NCBI GenBank assembly: GCA_003254885.1
Contig: QANT01004266.1
Coordinates: 1-64,000 of the forward strand
Length of the DNA: 64,000 bases
Source: Purshia tridentata
Lineage: Eukaryota; Streptophyta; Magnoliopsida; Rosales; Rosaceae
Direction: 5' to 3'
In this document: positions 34,909-47,000 of the stretch, piece after piece
Position numbering within the stretch: the first letter of the stretch is position 1
How the letters are laid out: each line of letters begins with the position of its first letter
The notes under the pieces: generated by a model
What the model saw: only the letters and a program-made list of their open reading frames with translations
The model's database searches: none
Told to the model about the DNA's origin: nothing
Made by a program: the position numbers and the translations under genes

Positions 34909-35580
34909 TGTAATCACTATTCCTAAAATTTGTAATCACTATTCCTGCAAACTTAAATGAACAAGAACACGTGTACAAAATAAATTACTTGTATTTATGA
35001 TTTAGGGTTAGGGTTACAATCTCTGTTTGAATTTGCCTCTGATTTGACCTCCGAGACTTGAGCCTTGATTCAAGGGCAATAAACACTTGATCTTGAACAA
35101 GATGGGGAGTTGGGAGGATCGGCTCTTGAATAGGGCTTGATGGTTTTCTTACTGGATAAAGTGTGTGTATGTGTGAAGAGAATTTCTGATTCTTTTGGGA
35201 ATTTGCTTTGGCCCAAAAGATCCCCTTCTTCTGTTGTGAACCCTTGTATTTATAGGAATCGTAGGCTCTTGATTGACCTCGATTTGGACCTTTGGTCTGA
35301 GTCCATTTAATTTAATCTTTAAATTGGCCCAATAAAATTTAATTCTCATTATTTTGAAATTTACAAATCAATTGGACTAATTTAGATCAAGGCCCGCCAA
35401 CTTAATTTCATTGACAAAGCCCATCGAATATTGCCATGTGTTACCTTCATGCCTATTTTGGGGAGTAATCACACACTATGTAATTTGTGTAGACTTGATT
35501 TTCATTGGTGAAAAGTTGATTTATTGATCACCCAACAATTATAAGTGATTTTTTTTATCACAAAAATTCATGTGTCTACA
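34909..35580 (-). mobile_element. 5' LTR of the Tat element with 22-bp end duplication
   Basis: The LTR (34931-35580) is 650 bp and starts on the minus strand TGTAGACACATG. At its inner end the terminal tgtaatcactattcc is repeated (34909 and 34931), a 22-bp tandem duplication. Inside it the minus strand reads TTTGGCAAGCCTGGTGGGAC, resembling the TTTGGCGACTC... motif seen just behind many Tat 5' LTRs. Compared with the 3' LTR it has an added telomere-like TTTAGGGTTAGGGTT at 35001-35015 and other indels. Confidence 0.85.
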
Positions 35581-35585
35581 GCTTG

Positions 35586-36010
35586 TGATTTAAATTCCAA
35601 GGCTTATAAGGCTTTACTTATCTCTAATGCATTGCATCCTTCGATTTGAGATGATTTTTAATCGAATTTATTCAATGAGTTTTAAAACTAGGGGATTTCA
35701 AAGAGTGAGTGTGAGGTCTTAGAGCAAGCTTGAATTTAAAAGATTTTGAACAGTTAACTTGTCCCCAAATAATTATCTTTTTTTATGTCCACTCATTAGG
35801 TTATCTCACCTTTCTTTCTTTCGTGTTGTTTTAATGTTCCCCTAGGTAGCAGCGATGGTACGGTCGAGCCAAGACACGTCGAGAGTCTTCCCTGATGAAG
35901 ATGATGAAGATGGTCTAAACAGTTGGGTTTAAAATTAAATCTTTATGTTTTCCTGTATGCTGATTAGATATGAACTTTGATAAAATTCTATAACATGTCC
36001 TCTTAATTTG
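35586..36010 (+). mobile_element. Gypsy 3' LTR, second part
   Basis: It resumes the LTR interrupted at 18366. Between 35760 and 35900 it parallels 7500-7600 of the family B LTR (ctcattaggttatctcacc, then cccctaggtagcagcgatgg and ggtcgagccaagacacgtcg). The right end is unclear: the terminal palindrome expected near the LTR end is not present, so the LTR is truncated somewhere near 36000. Confidence 0.6.
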
Positions 36011-36710
36011 ATTCGCAGTTCTCTACTTCTTTGATCTTTCTGAATTTGATTATGTTTCAATGGTTTGTAATTTTTTTTTGTATATTGGTACTTTGCTTTG
36101 TTAATTTGAATTTTAATGATATATGTGATGATATGTGTGTAGAATATGCAAGTACTTTGATTCATATATGTAATGATTTTAAAGGAATTGTGATTTTTTT
36201 GGTAAAAAAAAAAAAAATTATTTCTGATTTTTTATGCCATCTTGAAACTGATACTGTAATGTCCAGATCTCGATGGGTTAGAAATGATTTGGATTCAATT
36301 CTTGAAAAGGGAAATCTAATCATACTGGCTATCAATTTCTGGTTTGGGATAGGTAAGTGGTCAATCCTGTTCCATCCGATCCCGTGCCTATGTAAAATAT
36401 GATCGTCTCATGAATCAAAATAAATTAAAGGGGGAGTGCTAGGGTGCCTCAGAAAAGTGTGCCTAAATGACATGGATTTTTCATGTCAATTAACGTAGTT
36501 AAATTTGTTAAATAAATCTCATAATCACATAAGTTTATTTAAAGACTTATTTTCACTTTTTAAAAATCTTTTAAAATTAAAATTAAATTATAAAAGAATA
36601 AGATTTTGAAAAAAATTCATCTCCAAATAAGAAAAACCTATCTTTGAAAAAGAAAACACACGACTTCATGATGCACAGAGAAACTGGCTGCAAGGCTGCA
36701 TCATCAATTC

Positions 36711-36763
<53 letters not shown>

Positions 36764-37363
36764 TATTAATGTGACAAATCTTTGCTTACCAAGCCATGAC
36801 TCTTAACTTGGCTATTACGATGGCAATCTTTCATAAACTCTTTGGCTGCTTTTCCCAAGCTTATGCTCTTCTCCAAGAATGAATCCAAATTAACTTCCAC
36901 TTTATGGAGGCAAACAGCCTAGAAGACAAAAAGTTACGTTAATAAGCTCAAATACCCAAATGCTCTTCTCCAAGAATGAATCTTATTGCCTATAGGGATT
37001 GCCGGGTCACTATGGATGAACACGGCTCCCACTTTAACTTGATGGGTAAGATAGTATTTTAATATAATTTATTCTAAATTGATATTGTATGTAAATAGTG
37101 ATGTGTATCATAATAAAAAATTAAATAGTGATGTGTTCTATTAATTTTGTCATAGATTGAGGCACAAGAATGGAGGCCTCAAATCATTTCCTAAATTAAA
37201 ATAGCTTCCATAACCTATTAGATATCCAGTTTAGTGTAGTCGATGTAGATATAGTTAAAAATGTGACTTTTTAAATATGTAGTTAAGTGATCATGATGGC
37301 TTATCTGTCAAATTATCAACATATTTCCTTTTAAGGTGTATCGACTTTTATCATGAAGAGTTA
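36011..37363. other. Intergenic AT-rich DNA with (TCA)n microsatellite
   Basis: No coding sequence is recognised. A (TCA)n microsatellite occupies about 36711-36774. The segment starting 'gggggagtgctagggtgcct' near 36428 looks like the start of an unclassified repeat, but no end could be placed. Confidence 0.6.
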
Positions 37364-37988
37364 GGCTCTCCACAGTGCCATGAGTGAGAGTGATAGTGAA
37401 ATATAGTCTGAAAAGTGATTTTCTGGCCTGAAAAGTGATTTTGTGACCTGAGAGTGATAGTAATAAATACTGAAGCTGCAGTGGTGCTGATAGTAATAGC
37501 TGAGAGTAATATAGTTGTATTTATTTAAATCTGTAACGGCCAGATAATCTGGACCATTGATCACCAACGGTCCTATTATCTGGACCGTCTGTGTCCTACA
37601 TGCGCGTTATTGGAGAGGGGGTGAACTGTCTGACGCGCAACAGTGATGTCTGACGCGCAACAATGCTGTCTGCCACTTAAAAATTAAAAAGAAAGCCTCC
37701 CCATTTTGCCATCGCAACAAATAATTAATACCCACCACTCTCACTAATTTTCAGAAAAGTCAAAAGGGTGATTTTGTAATTGTAAAAGCCAAATGCATTT
37801 AAAGCTCTCTCTTTCCTCTGATTAATCACGTGAGTATGCTGTTGGTATCAATATCACTTTTACCCACCAATTGCTATCACTCTTAACTATCACTTCCTAT
37901 CACATTCTTATTTCCGGCCCACTAATCAGTTTATGATACCCATATTCAACTCTCACTCTCACTCTCACAGTGCGCACTGTGGAAAGCC
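37364..37988. mobile_element. MITE with GGCTCTCCACAGTG-type inverted ends
   Basis: The left end GGCTCTCCACAGTGCC and the right end (minus strand GGCTTTCCACAGTGCG) are inverted repeats. They continue into GAGTGAGAGTGATAGTG and GTGAGAGTGAGAGTGAG. TA dinucleotides flank both sides (37362-37363 and 37989-37990). It is 625 bp, with no ORF of note. Confidence 0.7.
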
Positions 37989-38159
37989 TACCCAAGTTTT
38001 CACAGAAGAGAGGACTCGCAAGCAAACCTACAAATGGTATAGCCTATCAGTCTTAGCTCAAGTGGCATGAGATTGGTGAGGGAAGAGCTCTTAGGTGTAG
38101 ATATTTTTATTTAAAAAAATAACTAGAATCATGAATCTCATCTCATTTATTTTTGCTAA

Positions 38160-40150
38160 CGACCATTTGATTTTTACTAAGGCTTGTCAAATTACTTTTA
38201 TAATTTCCAAAAATGCTTTCTAATTAGTAGAAACGCTTTTGATAGTGTTTGGCAAAAATAAATTAAAGTGTTTTTGGGTATAAAAGCGCTTTTAAAGAGT
38301 TTTTTGAAAAGTACCTGTCAAGTGCTTCCTAAGAAGGCACTTCCAAGTGCTTTTACATGAACTACTAGAATTTTTTAAAAAATATGTTTGCCTTTCTCAG
38401 CATAAGCGGTTTCAATAAAAGCGTTTTTAAGAAACAGTGCCAAACGGATCCAAGTCTCTTTTTGTCAAAGTAGAACATAAATTCAAAATTCATGGACGCT
38501 ACTTGATTAATAAATAAAAAATTTCATTTATTTTCTTTATATTTAATAACTATAAGATTAGGAATCTACCAATTACAATAATTTTTTAGCAAATTAGTAA
38601 AGGACTAATTTTTTTCAGTTTAATTACTAACATGTATAGGGCTAGGCATTGGGCTAGTTGGGCGGGTTTAGACCTAACCCGCCAACCGGCCCATATAGTC
38701 GAGTTGATAAAATTCAAACACAAACCACCCAATTAATAAGCAGGTTAGCCGATTTCAGGTTAATGGGTTGGTGGTTTAGTTAGGTTGCCTAATTAAAACC
38801 TAAAACAAATATTTTAACTTTGGCCCATATAAAAAAACTCAGCCCATGAGTTATGAAAAATTCAAGTGTGGTTGTATACAAAATGAAAGTAAGGCAGGCA
38901 TTTTATAAGAGAAAAGAGAGAGTTAAATTTTTCTTATTTCCAATATGGGATAAGAGAACAAAGAAAATAAATACTTTCATCTAGAATCCCACTTTGCCTA
39001 AAGAGTGAAAGTGAGTCATTAGCCCAAGGTTTGCTACTCTAAGGCCTTTATTGAGTATGTAAATACAAATAAAATTATTTATATTAGCATATGGGCAAGA
39101 CGAGTTGTAAATGGGCGGCGGAGAGCCCAATACGTATTCAACCCAATTAACTTTGGAGGTGGTTTATACGGACTGATCGGTCGATTGCCTTTGTTGGTAG
39201 GCCCTCTATGTAGTATTAACCAGGATTAGATACTCTAGCTACAATTTAGTTTTTACTGATAGCCTAGTTAAGGGTAGTTGCTCCATATGGATTGATCATC
39301 ATGTATGATTCTAAGTTTGGATCCAAAGATGGTTTGTGAAAGCAGTGTAAGCATGCAACTGGCATCTGATAAACTGAAGGAAACAATGAACGTGTGTGAT
39401 ACTTAAAATGTTGAGTGTAGATCACGTTCCGGTCGACAACTCAAATTGAGGGCGGGGCCTTGGTTCTTGTCAGTTGCAAGACTCTAATTAGGTTTGGATC
39501 CTTTCTATCGAGAAATTCTACATCATTGCTGATTCTTTTTGCTATCTAGTGTTACTATTTGTCATACTCTATGGATATGACTTGTATTTATTTTAGACCT
39601 TTGTCATATAACCAATGAGTAAAATATCAAAATTTTCGGTGAAATTTTGTTTTTTTAGGGCATGGAAATTTTAACACAAAACCATCCATTTTTTGTCAAG
39701 ATTTTAGAAATTTTGGTGAAATTTTCAAGTTTAGAGTTAGGATTTCTGACAAGTTTGAAGTTTTGGGTTTTGTTTGGCTTTTCACTAGATCAAGGGAGAA
39801 AGAGAAGGACTGGCATTTGAGAAGAGCTGAGACTAGGGAGGGAGGAAGAGAGGAGGTCGGTCTAGATTTTCGATGGGTTTCGGTGGTTGGGGGGCGATGG
39901 CGGGGCTTGGAGCGACGAAGGGTCGATGAGCAAGGAGATGAGATGAGGAAGAAGAGAGAGGTGATCTAGGACTGGAAGAGAGAAGAAAGAGAAGACAACT
40001 ATAGTAGAGTTTTGGAATTGGGAGAGAAGCACGGAGGACTGGGGAGGGATCAATAGAGATGTAAGTATGAACGGCTTGAATCGATACAAAAACTACTCGT
40101 GTGGGCCCCACAAGGGGATCCCTAAATGAGGGATCCTTCATTGGAAGGTT
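38160..40150. other. Intergenic repeats, unclassified
   Basis: 38240-38445 has inverted GTTTGGCA-type ends (gtgtttggcaaaaa ... cagtgccaaac), as in small hAT-like MITEs. 38660-38690 has a GGCGGGTT/AACCCGCC hairpin in a GC-richer patch. The remaining DNA shows no gene. The 68-codon ORF at 39763-39969 is arginine/glutamate-rich low complexity. Confidence 0.4.
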
Positions 40151-40153
40151 TCT

Positions 40154-40545
40154 CATATACATGAAGTCTTTGCTATAGAATCCTACATTTAGTGTTGAAT
40201 GTAGGATATCTTATAAGACTCACTACCATGTAATTTTTGAACAATCTGAACTGTCTATTTTTAGACCTCTATTTATTGATCATTTTTGCAACAAATTAGC
40301 AAAATCGAAAATCATTTACTTATTTAACTTTGATCAAACAAATAGACGGTTTTATCAAAAAAATTTGTTTTTTTATTTATTTGATCAAAGTTAAATAGAC
40401 AAATAATTTTCGATTTGGTTAATTTTTTGTAAAAATGATCTATAAATAGAAATTTAAAAAATAGATAGTTCAAATTTATTGAAAAACTATGAGAGTGAGT
40501 CATTTGTAGGATCCTATAGGCTATAAGAGAGATTTCCTATGTATG
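40154..40545. mobile_element. Foldback MITE (near-complete inverted repeat)
   Basis: The left half (from catatacatgaagtc) and the reverse complement of the right half (from catacataggaaatc) align over almost the full length, including gactcactac/gactcactct and tttaactttgatcaaa. Its interior resembles that of 43013-43391 (ttgcaacaaattag against ttgcaaaaaattag), so both belong to one family. Confidence 0.75.
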
Positions 40546-41488
40546 TTGTCTCTGTGAATTATAAAAAATATATCTTTTGTCATTGTGAATTAAAAAGATG
40601 TATTCTCAAATTTGAGTTTTCTTAAAAGTTTTTAGGAACGTTTTAATAGTTTATATTTTTTTTTTTAAGAGTTGGAATAGGGAGCTTCTCTTATAAGGAA
40701 GATCGAATGTGTAAGTTGTGCAAAAGTCCATCAAATTTACAAAATGGAAAAGTAAAGCTACTCAACTATATATTTTTTTTTTTTATGAACTTTCGCACAA
40801 CTTTGGCATAAGAAAAACTTCCATCAGAACCATATCCAAAATAGCATGTAACTGTCGAATTTGGTACTTCGTAAAGCTGTTATCTGGAGACTAACGTTAT
40901 ATATCTTATCAGTGGGACCGCTTTTTTTTTTTTTGTTCATTTACTAGACAGCAGCAAAATTGTCAAATAGCAATATCCGTCAACTTTGCCATGTATCTTG
41001 ACCCTTGACTTTTGAAAGATTCAATAATTCATCAAGTTCGAAACACTAAAGTGAGGACCGCACTAGACCACAATGCCTTAGCCAGTAGTCACAGCTCTAA
41101 ACTATTAAAGAAATCAAAACAAAAGTGCCAAGTTGTAGATGGCCTTCGCCCCCACACCCTACCTCTTCTTCAAAGATAGAAAATAATTAAAAAAAAAAAA
41201 AATACACAAGTTAGGAATCTAATCTGACAACAACCGCTACAATTTACTCCAAAAGGAAAAGAGTTTATACAACACACTTGATTTTTGTGCTCACCTGGCC
41301 TTTGCCTAAGGTAGAAAAGCTTCAACATATATTTCATTTTCATGTAAGGATAAAAATTGCAGATCACCAATTAATGGGGTTGACTGCTTACAATTCTTTT
41401 GAAGTGTAATAACTACATGATGAAAGTGAAGGTCATCTTACATGGATGAGATGACAGTTGTGAGTTGAACAAGCAGAAGCGAAATTGA

Positions 41489-43970
41489 TTAGCAAAACAT
41501 TTCTGTGTTTGTTTCACTCTCTTTAGCTACAACATCGGCCACAAAGATGCTACCCGAGTCGCACCATCCACCCAGAACATCCCTGCTTTGGCACTGCAAC
41601 AACACATGAAGGTTGAGATTTCACTGGTGATTCTACCATGTTGCAAATTAAAGCTGTCATTGTATGGACTAGAAGAGCACCTAATTTGATGTTGGACCAA
41701 GAACTAATACCTGATTCTATCACTCCTAGGTAAGTCAAAAAACATCTTGGTTTTTTCAGGTAGAAAAATTTGGACTTTAATAATTTAAGCTTAACGTAAT
41801 ATGTCATAGTGCTACATACTATTACACAGACTCCATATTTATTATATCATATTAATAGTTCTGTGGTTTGCCTAAATTTTATAACAGACGAAAATAACTA
41901 TCATAACTGCCGGCCCCAAGTGAAAACCAAATCCATCTAAATTGGTTAGGTTTGTGTCATCAGACCTTTTTTCTATACTTTTCAACAGAATAAATTTAAC
42001 AAATATGTTTTTTTGTTTTTGGTTAAAATTAATGAAGTTGTTATAATAAAACCAATTTCAGCTTTTGATTGCAAGGGCAACATAATTAGCATAAGAGAGA
42101 TAGTCTATATACAAGCCATGCAGAGCATTAGAAGAATGCAATACCTTGCTAAAACCAAGCCAGTTTGAATCTCCTCTAAATGAAAATACCTTACTGCTTT
42201 CTTTCCACTGTCCACAAAAGACCTGCAAACACAGTCATAGGGTGATGTAGTCAGAACTGAGAATAACAAGCCAACTACTAAGAAAGATGTCCAAATGATG
42301 CATAATAAAAATTTAATACCACAAGATAACCAAAGTAACTTGGGTCACACTTCTATTAAAATTTAAAAGCAATTTGCTAACTGATAAAACATACAAAACA
42401 TAGACATCCTTATGATATATAATAAGACAAAAGGTGAGGCGATTTTAGCAGGGTGGGTTATAGACAAATTTACACCCACCATATCCAGAGGCTTATTATT
42501 AATGAGAAGTAATATTATAGACAAAATTACAGAGTTTCCTTTAGGCCAGCCTCCTGAAATTTAAAGGCAACCAAATGTTCACAGGGTGGGTCTAAAACCA
42601 TGAGAACTTACTTCTAAGCATGTCTGTTGTGTCTCCAGATTTTCTTTTTCCTTCAGTGTATATATATATATAGGATGTCCGTCGGACACATATGTTTTAT
42701 AGCTTTTTTACCATTTGATATTAAACTTGGCAAAATTTAATTATTTAGGGTATAAATCATCAATATAGACCTATTCCTTGATTTTAACTCTCATGGTTTT
42801 GAGTTCTCGTTCCTCTGTTAGAATTTAGGTTTTAGTTCTTTAAGTTTTGGGCCGAACAATAATTCTATACCACACAATATAAAACCCTAGACCCTAATAT
42901 GTTCAACCTTGTTAAAAAGCTTTAAAAAATGACAATATGTCACAGAAATACCCATGTCTAATCAATAACTTTCCTGCAGAGAGAATTTGTGTGTGTATAT
43001 ATATATATATACAGGCCTCTTCCATTGAGGGATCCCTTAAATAAGCTTATTTAGGAAATATTAGTGAGGTCCGCTACACATTATATTTGGATGATCAAAT
43101 TTCTTTGGAATCCATTGAAGATCGTTCTTGCAAAAAATTAGGTAAATTGGAAATCATTTGATCGTTAATTAAATGGTCATCATTTCAAGTATATATCGAA
43201 AACACTTTGTTCGTCTAATTATTTGATCAAAAATAGATATTTTAGTGGTTTCCGATTTGTCTAATTTTTTACAAAGATAATTTTGGAATAGAGACCTACA
43301 AAATAGACGGTTTGGATCACAATAGATAATGGACCCCGTAATGGATCCCTCAAAGAAAATAATTTAAGGGATCCCTAAATGGAAGGGGCCTATATATATA
43401 TATAGTCTTGCCAAGCGCTCGGTAGTGTATAATTTTTTTGCACCGAGCGCTTGGACCTAAGCCCAAAATTGCAGAGCTAAATCCTAACATAAACGCCTCC
43501 AAAAAATCCATTCTATACCCTAGGAGATATGGGGTGAATTCGTAGGCCTATACCCTAAAAAACAGGCGAAGGAAGCAGCCAAGCAGTGCAAGAAGCGATC
43601 ACCTGTTTTGCAAAAACTTCACCGAGCACTCATTAGCAAGTTCGCACGTATGCACTCTCTGCAGGGCGTCCGTTCTTTAAAGAACGGACATGAGTATTTC
43701 TATGACATTTTGTCATTTTTAGGCCATATTTTATATGGTACAACATGTTAGAGTATAGGGTTCTATATTTTAGGGTATAGAATTATTTGTTCGAGGTTAT
43801 GTTTTAGGTTTTAACGCACAATGGTCCAATGGGGCTATTACATACTAAACTGTGCTAGACAGCCTGAAACAATGTTGCAGAACAAATACCATGGCAGAGC
43901 AAGGCAATGTTATCACCACTCCCCGAGGACAGATTTTGATTGCATCCACAGACTGATATACAAACTGCAT

Positions 43971-44004
<34 letters not shown>

Positions 44005-47000
44005 CATGCCCTATCATGATACAATCTATAGAAGTGGTTGCATGTGTAAACAAGATTCATCCTTTACGGGGCTTTAAGATAAATATCAGAATATTTTAAG
44101 AATCATCTAAAAAGTAGTGGAAGTACTTTGTGTTCATAACAGAGTAAGGAAGAACTATTTGTTTTTCTTTTAAAACAACATAAATCTATCCAAAAAATCT
44201 GATAAAAATAATTAAACTTCCATGTCAGATGGAATAACAAGGAAAGTGATTATTGAAAGCAACAAACTACTAGAGGGTTACCTGTAAAAGAATCAACTAA
44301 GAGAAAAAGTACATCATTATCATAAATGTAAAAGAAGAAATCACCTCATAATCAACCCCTTGTATATAGAGATAGTCAGAGTCCACCGAAGAGAAAGCAA
44401 GCCCAGTTATCTGCACTTGTGACAAAGATGTTATCTCCAGCAGCCATATGAATCCCAAAGAATGAAACAACAAAGAAATTCTGTAGCTTAAAAACATAAA
44501 TGCAAGTTCACTATATTTAAGTATGTGTTTAACTTCAGCCCATTACTGTTGTATTTGACCATAAACATGACAGTTATAACCCTGGAATGCCAATTAAAAA
44601 ATTTCATAAATGAGATTGTCTGATCACATGATTATGAACCTGGGAGATCTATAAAGCATGAGGTGGTGGTAAAGGGCCTGTAGTGAGATCTAAGGTCTGT
44701 AGGTAAGAGATTTGCATCCTACGCTCTTGACATTCACAGATATAGAAAGTGCAACTCTTTTCAAAAGTTCCAGTCATTATTATTAAGTCCAATCCAAAAC
44801 AGTCCTTATTTTTGACAATTACTATAACTTTAACAAACCCTTAATATCTTCTAAGAATCAAATTTCTAGTCATTCCATAATAAACTTGCAGGCTATATAG
44901 GGTGCAACTAAAGGCTTATAGCCACAACTGGGAGGATGATGAATGGAGAAGAAAGAAAGGTACAGGGGATCTGAGATCCTTGTTTGGTAGACAACAAAAC
45001 TTTGTCAAGTCTAATTTCCGTAGTTGCAAGACACCTATTGAAGCAATAATCCACATATATGGGTATATTATTATGGAAGAGCAACCACTTGCCACTGTAA
45101 TAGAAAGAATGAAAATCAAAACTTCTGTGGTTGCACAATCAATACAAAAGGCCATTCGTTCACAACTCTAAAATAAACAAATTAATTGTCCTTGAATATA
45201 TATATAGGGATTTTCTCAGGTGAGAATGACTGCACTTTTTAAATTTTGCAGACGCCAACACAGTGCAGACATGGGGTAGACACAGATAATGTGCTGCAGC
45301 AAGTTTTGGAATTTCGTGTCGACATGCTGTCGACCCCATGTCGGCACTGTGTCGGCGTCCGCAAATTTTGAAAAGTGCAGTCATCCTCTCTAGAGGACTG
45401 TATATATATATATATTTAAAGCAGTTTCTGAGAATTCTGAGGAGAAAAACATGGAGTGAAATAAGGAATAAGAACACTGTAAATAGAAGCATAAACAAAG
45501 ACAAGTCATTATATGTTAAAACTGGCCTCATATTTCGAGCAGTGCACCCATCTTGATAATGCTGACCATCTACATCAAATAATTATATATCATATATCAG
45601 GTTTCACTTCTCAGTTTTGCAGAGGGACAAAGAAAAAAGAATGTTACATTTCTTTTCGTCAGCTTTTGAATACCAAATGGAGCCTAAGAAAGACATAAAA
45701 GCAGAATATTATTGCATCCATTATTTAACAATTAATCAACAAGAATCATAGATTAGAAAAAATAAGTACAATAACCTGGACATGGGTATTAAACAAAATG
45801 GTACCAACCTGCGAGGATCGTAGATTGTCACTGTACGGTCAGCTCCGCCAACTGCAATGTTCCCAGTTGAAGAACTGCAGACAGCATAGAAGGTATCACC
45901 AAGGGACCCACATATTCGTTGTAAACAGCCACCATTTTCTTTCATTCTCATGTCCCATATAGTCAGCTACAGTTATTCCAACAGATGAAGTGGAGAAATT
46001 CAAGCAAAAACTGAATGATAAAGTTCGTAAAACATTTGAAAACCTAAAATCATAAAAGCATAAAAGCTCTACCTGGCAACCTTCAGTGACAGATAATATG
46101 GAACTTTCATTTCCAAAATGTGAACTTTGCATGAAGTTCAGTGATGATGGATACAAGAGTCTGGAAAATGGCTATGTTAATAACGAAGAAGGTCCAGAAG
46201 GTCCAGAAAGATCTTTTCACACATAAGTAATGCAACACAAGAGGTAAGTGATGAATATTACAGGGAATGTACGCAAAAATTCACAAATGCAAAGTTTGTA
46301 GACATATTTCTCATTAACTAGTCATGCAAGACTGATAGACAACTACTTTTCATCACAGAAGAAATAAAAAAATAAAAAAAAGAGGGAAAAACATTATTGA
46401 AATGGTTGCTGGAAAATAATCATCTCAAGAGATCCCGAGAGAATGAAATGATTGGACTGAAAGAACGAGATAACAAATGTGCAGACACACACATACAGAG
46501 AAAAGAGAGGGGTGGGGAGGAGGAAAAGAACAGAAGAGAAAGAGGACAGTTGGGTGCTTCTTTTCTTGAGGACAAATTAAAATTTTGTGATTTAATTCAA
46601 CCCAACAAGTGTCAGTAAAGAAACATTTCACAATGAGAACTCACTTATAAGCATTAATACGGTCATACAGATTTCTTCGTTTGTTCATTAGTTCAGAATA
46701 AATCCTAAACACTAAGACAATCACCCATCTGCCAATGAGATGGTATGCCATATACTGAAGTGGCTTGGAACGTAGCGTTTGTGAATTTCCCAGCTGAAGT
46801 GATTTGTTCAAAACTTTCTATGTTCTTGACATAACAAGTAATGTATGTAGTTTATTTTTGAAATAACAAATAAATTATTCAAGAACCGCATGTAACACTT
46901 ACGTACATAATGTCCTGACATGGATATCCTGGTCATAAACATCAATAGTTTTGCAGAAGCTTCGAGCAACAGCAGCCTGGAATAAGAGGAAATTATGTGT

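Larger units (their letters stand above)
18367..35580 (-). mobile_element. Tat-lineage Ty3/Gypsy retrotransposon (nested insertions)
   Basis: Two direct LTRs (18367-18965 and 34931-35580) frame a minus-strand interior. From right to left it carries gag, protease, RT, an RNase H-like domain and integrase, followed by an opposite-strand gene-like region. The flanking 5-mers, gcatg (18362-18366) and gcttg (35581-35585), are a target duplication with one change, and the interrupted gypsy LTR continues on both sides. After subtracting the nested Copia unit (6723 bp) the element is about 10.5 kb. All ORFs are broken, so it is not autonomous now. The extra antisense ORF and the integrase/RT wording support the Tat lineage (Retand/Ogre-like). 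Confidence 0.85.
42820..43825. repeat. Large inverted repeat in intron 11 of the WD40 gene
   Basis: The left arm (about 42820-42960, attctataccacacaat ... aaatgacaatatgtcacag) and the reverse complement of the right arm (43681-43825, attctataccctaaaat ... aaatgacaaaatgtcatag) are clearly related. The space between holds a MITE (43013-43391) and two strong hairpins. It probably represents the ends of an unclassified DNA element. Confidence 0.6.

Noticed and set aside
36420-36660. Possible MITE starting gggggagtgctagggtgcct
   Set aside because: No matching inverted end found in the following kilobase.
39763-39969. Arg/Glu-rich ORF
   Set aside because: Low-complexity purine-rich DNA, with no homology recognised.
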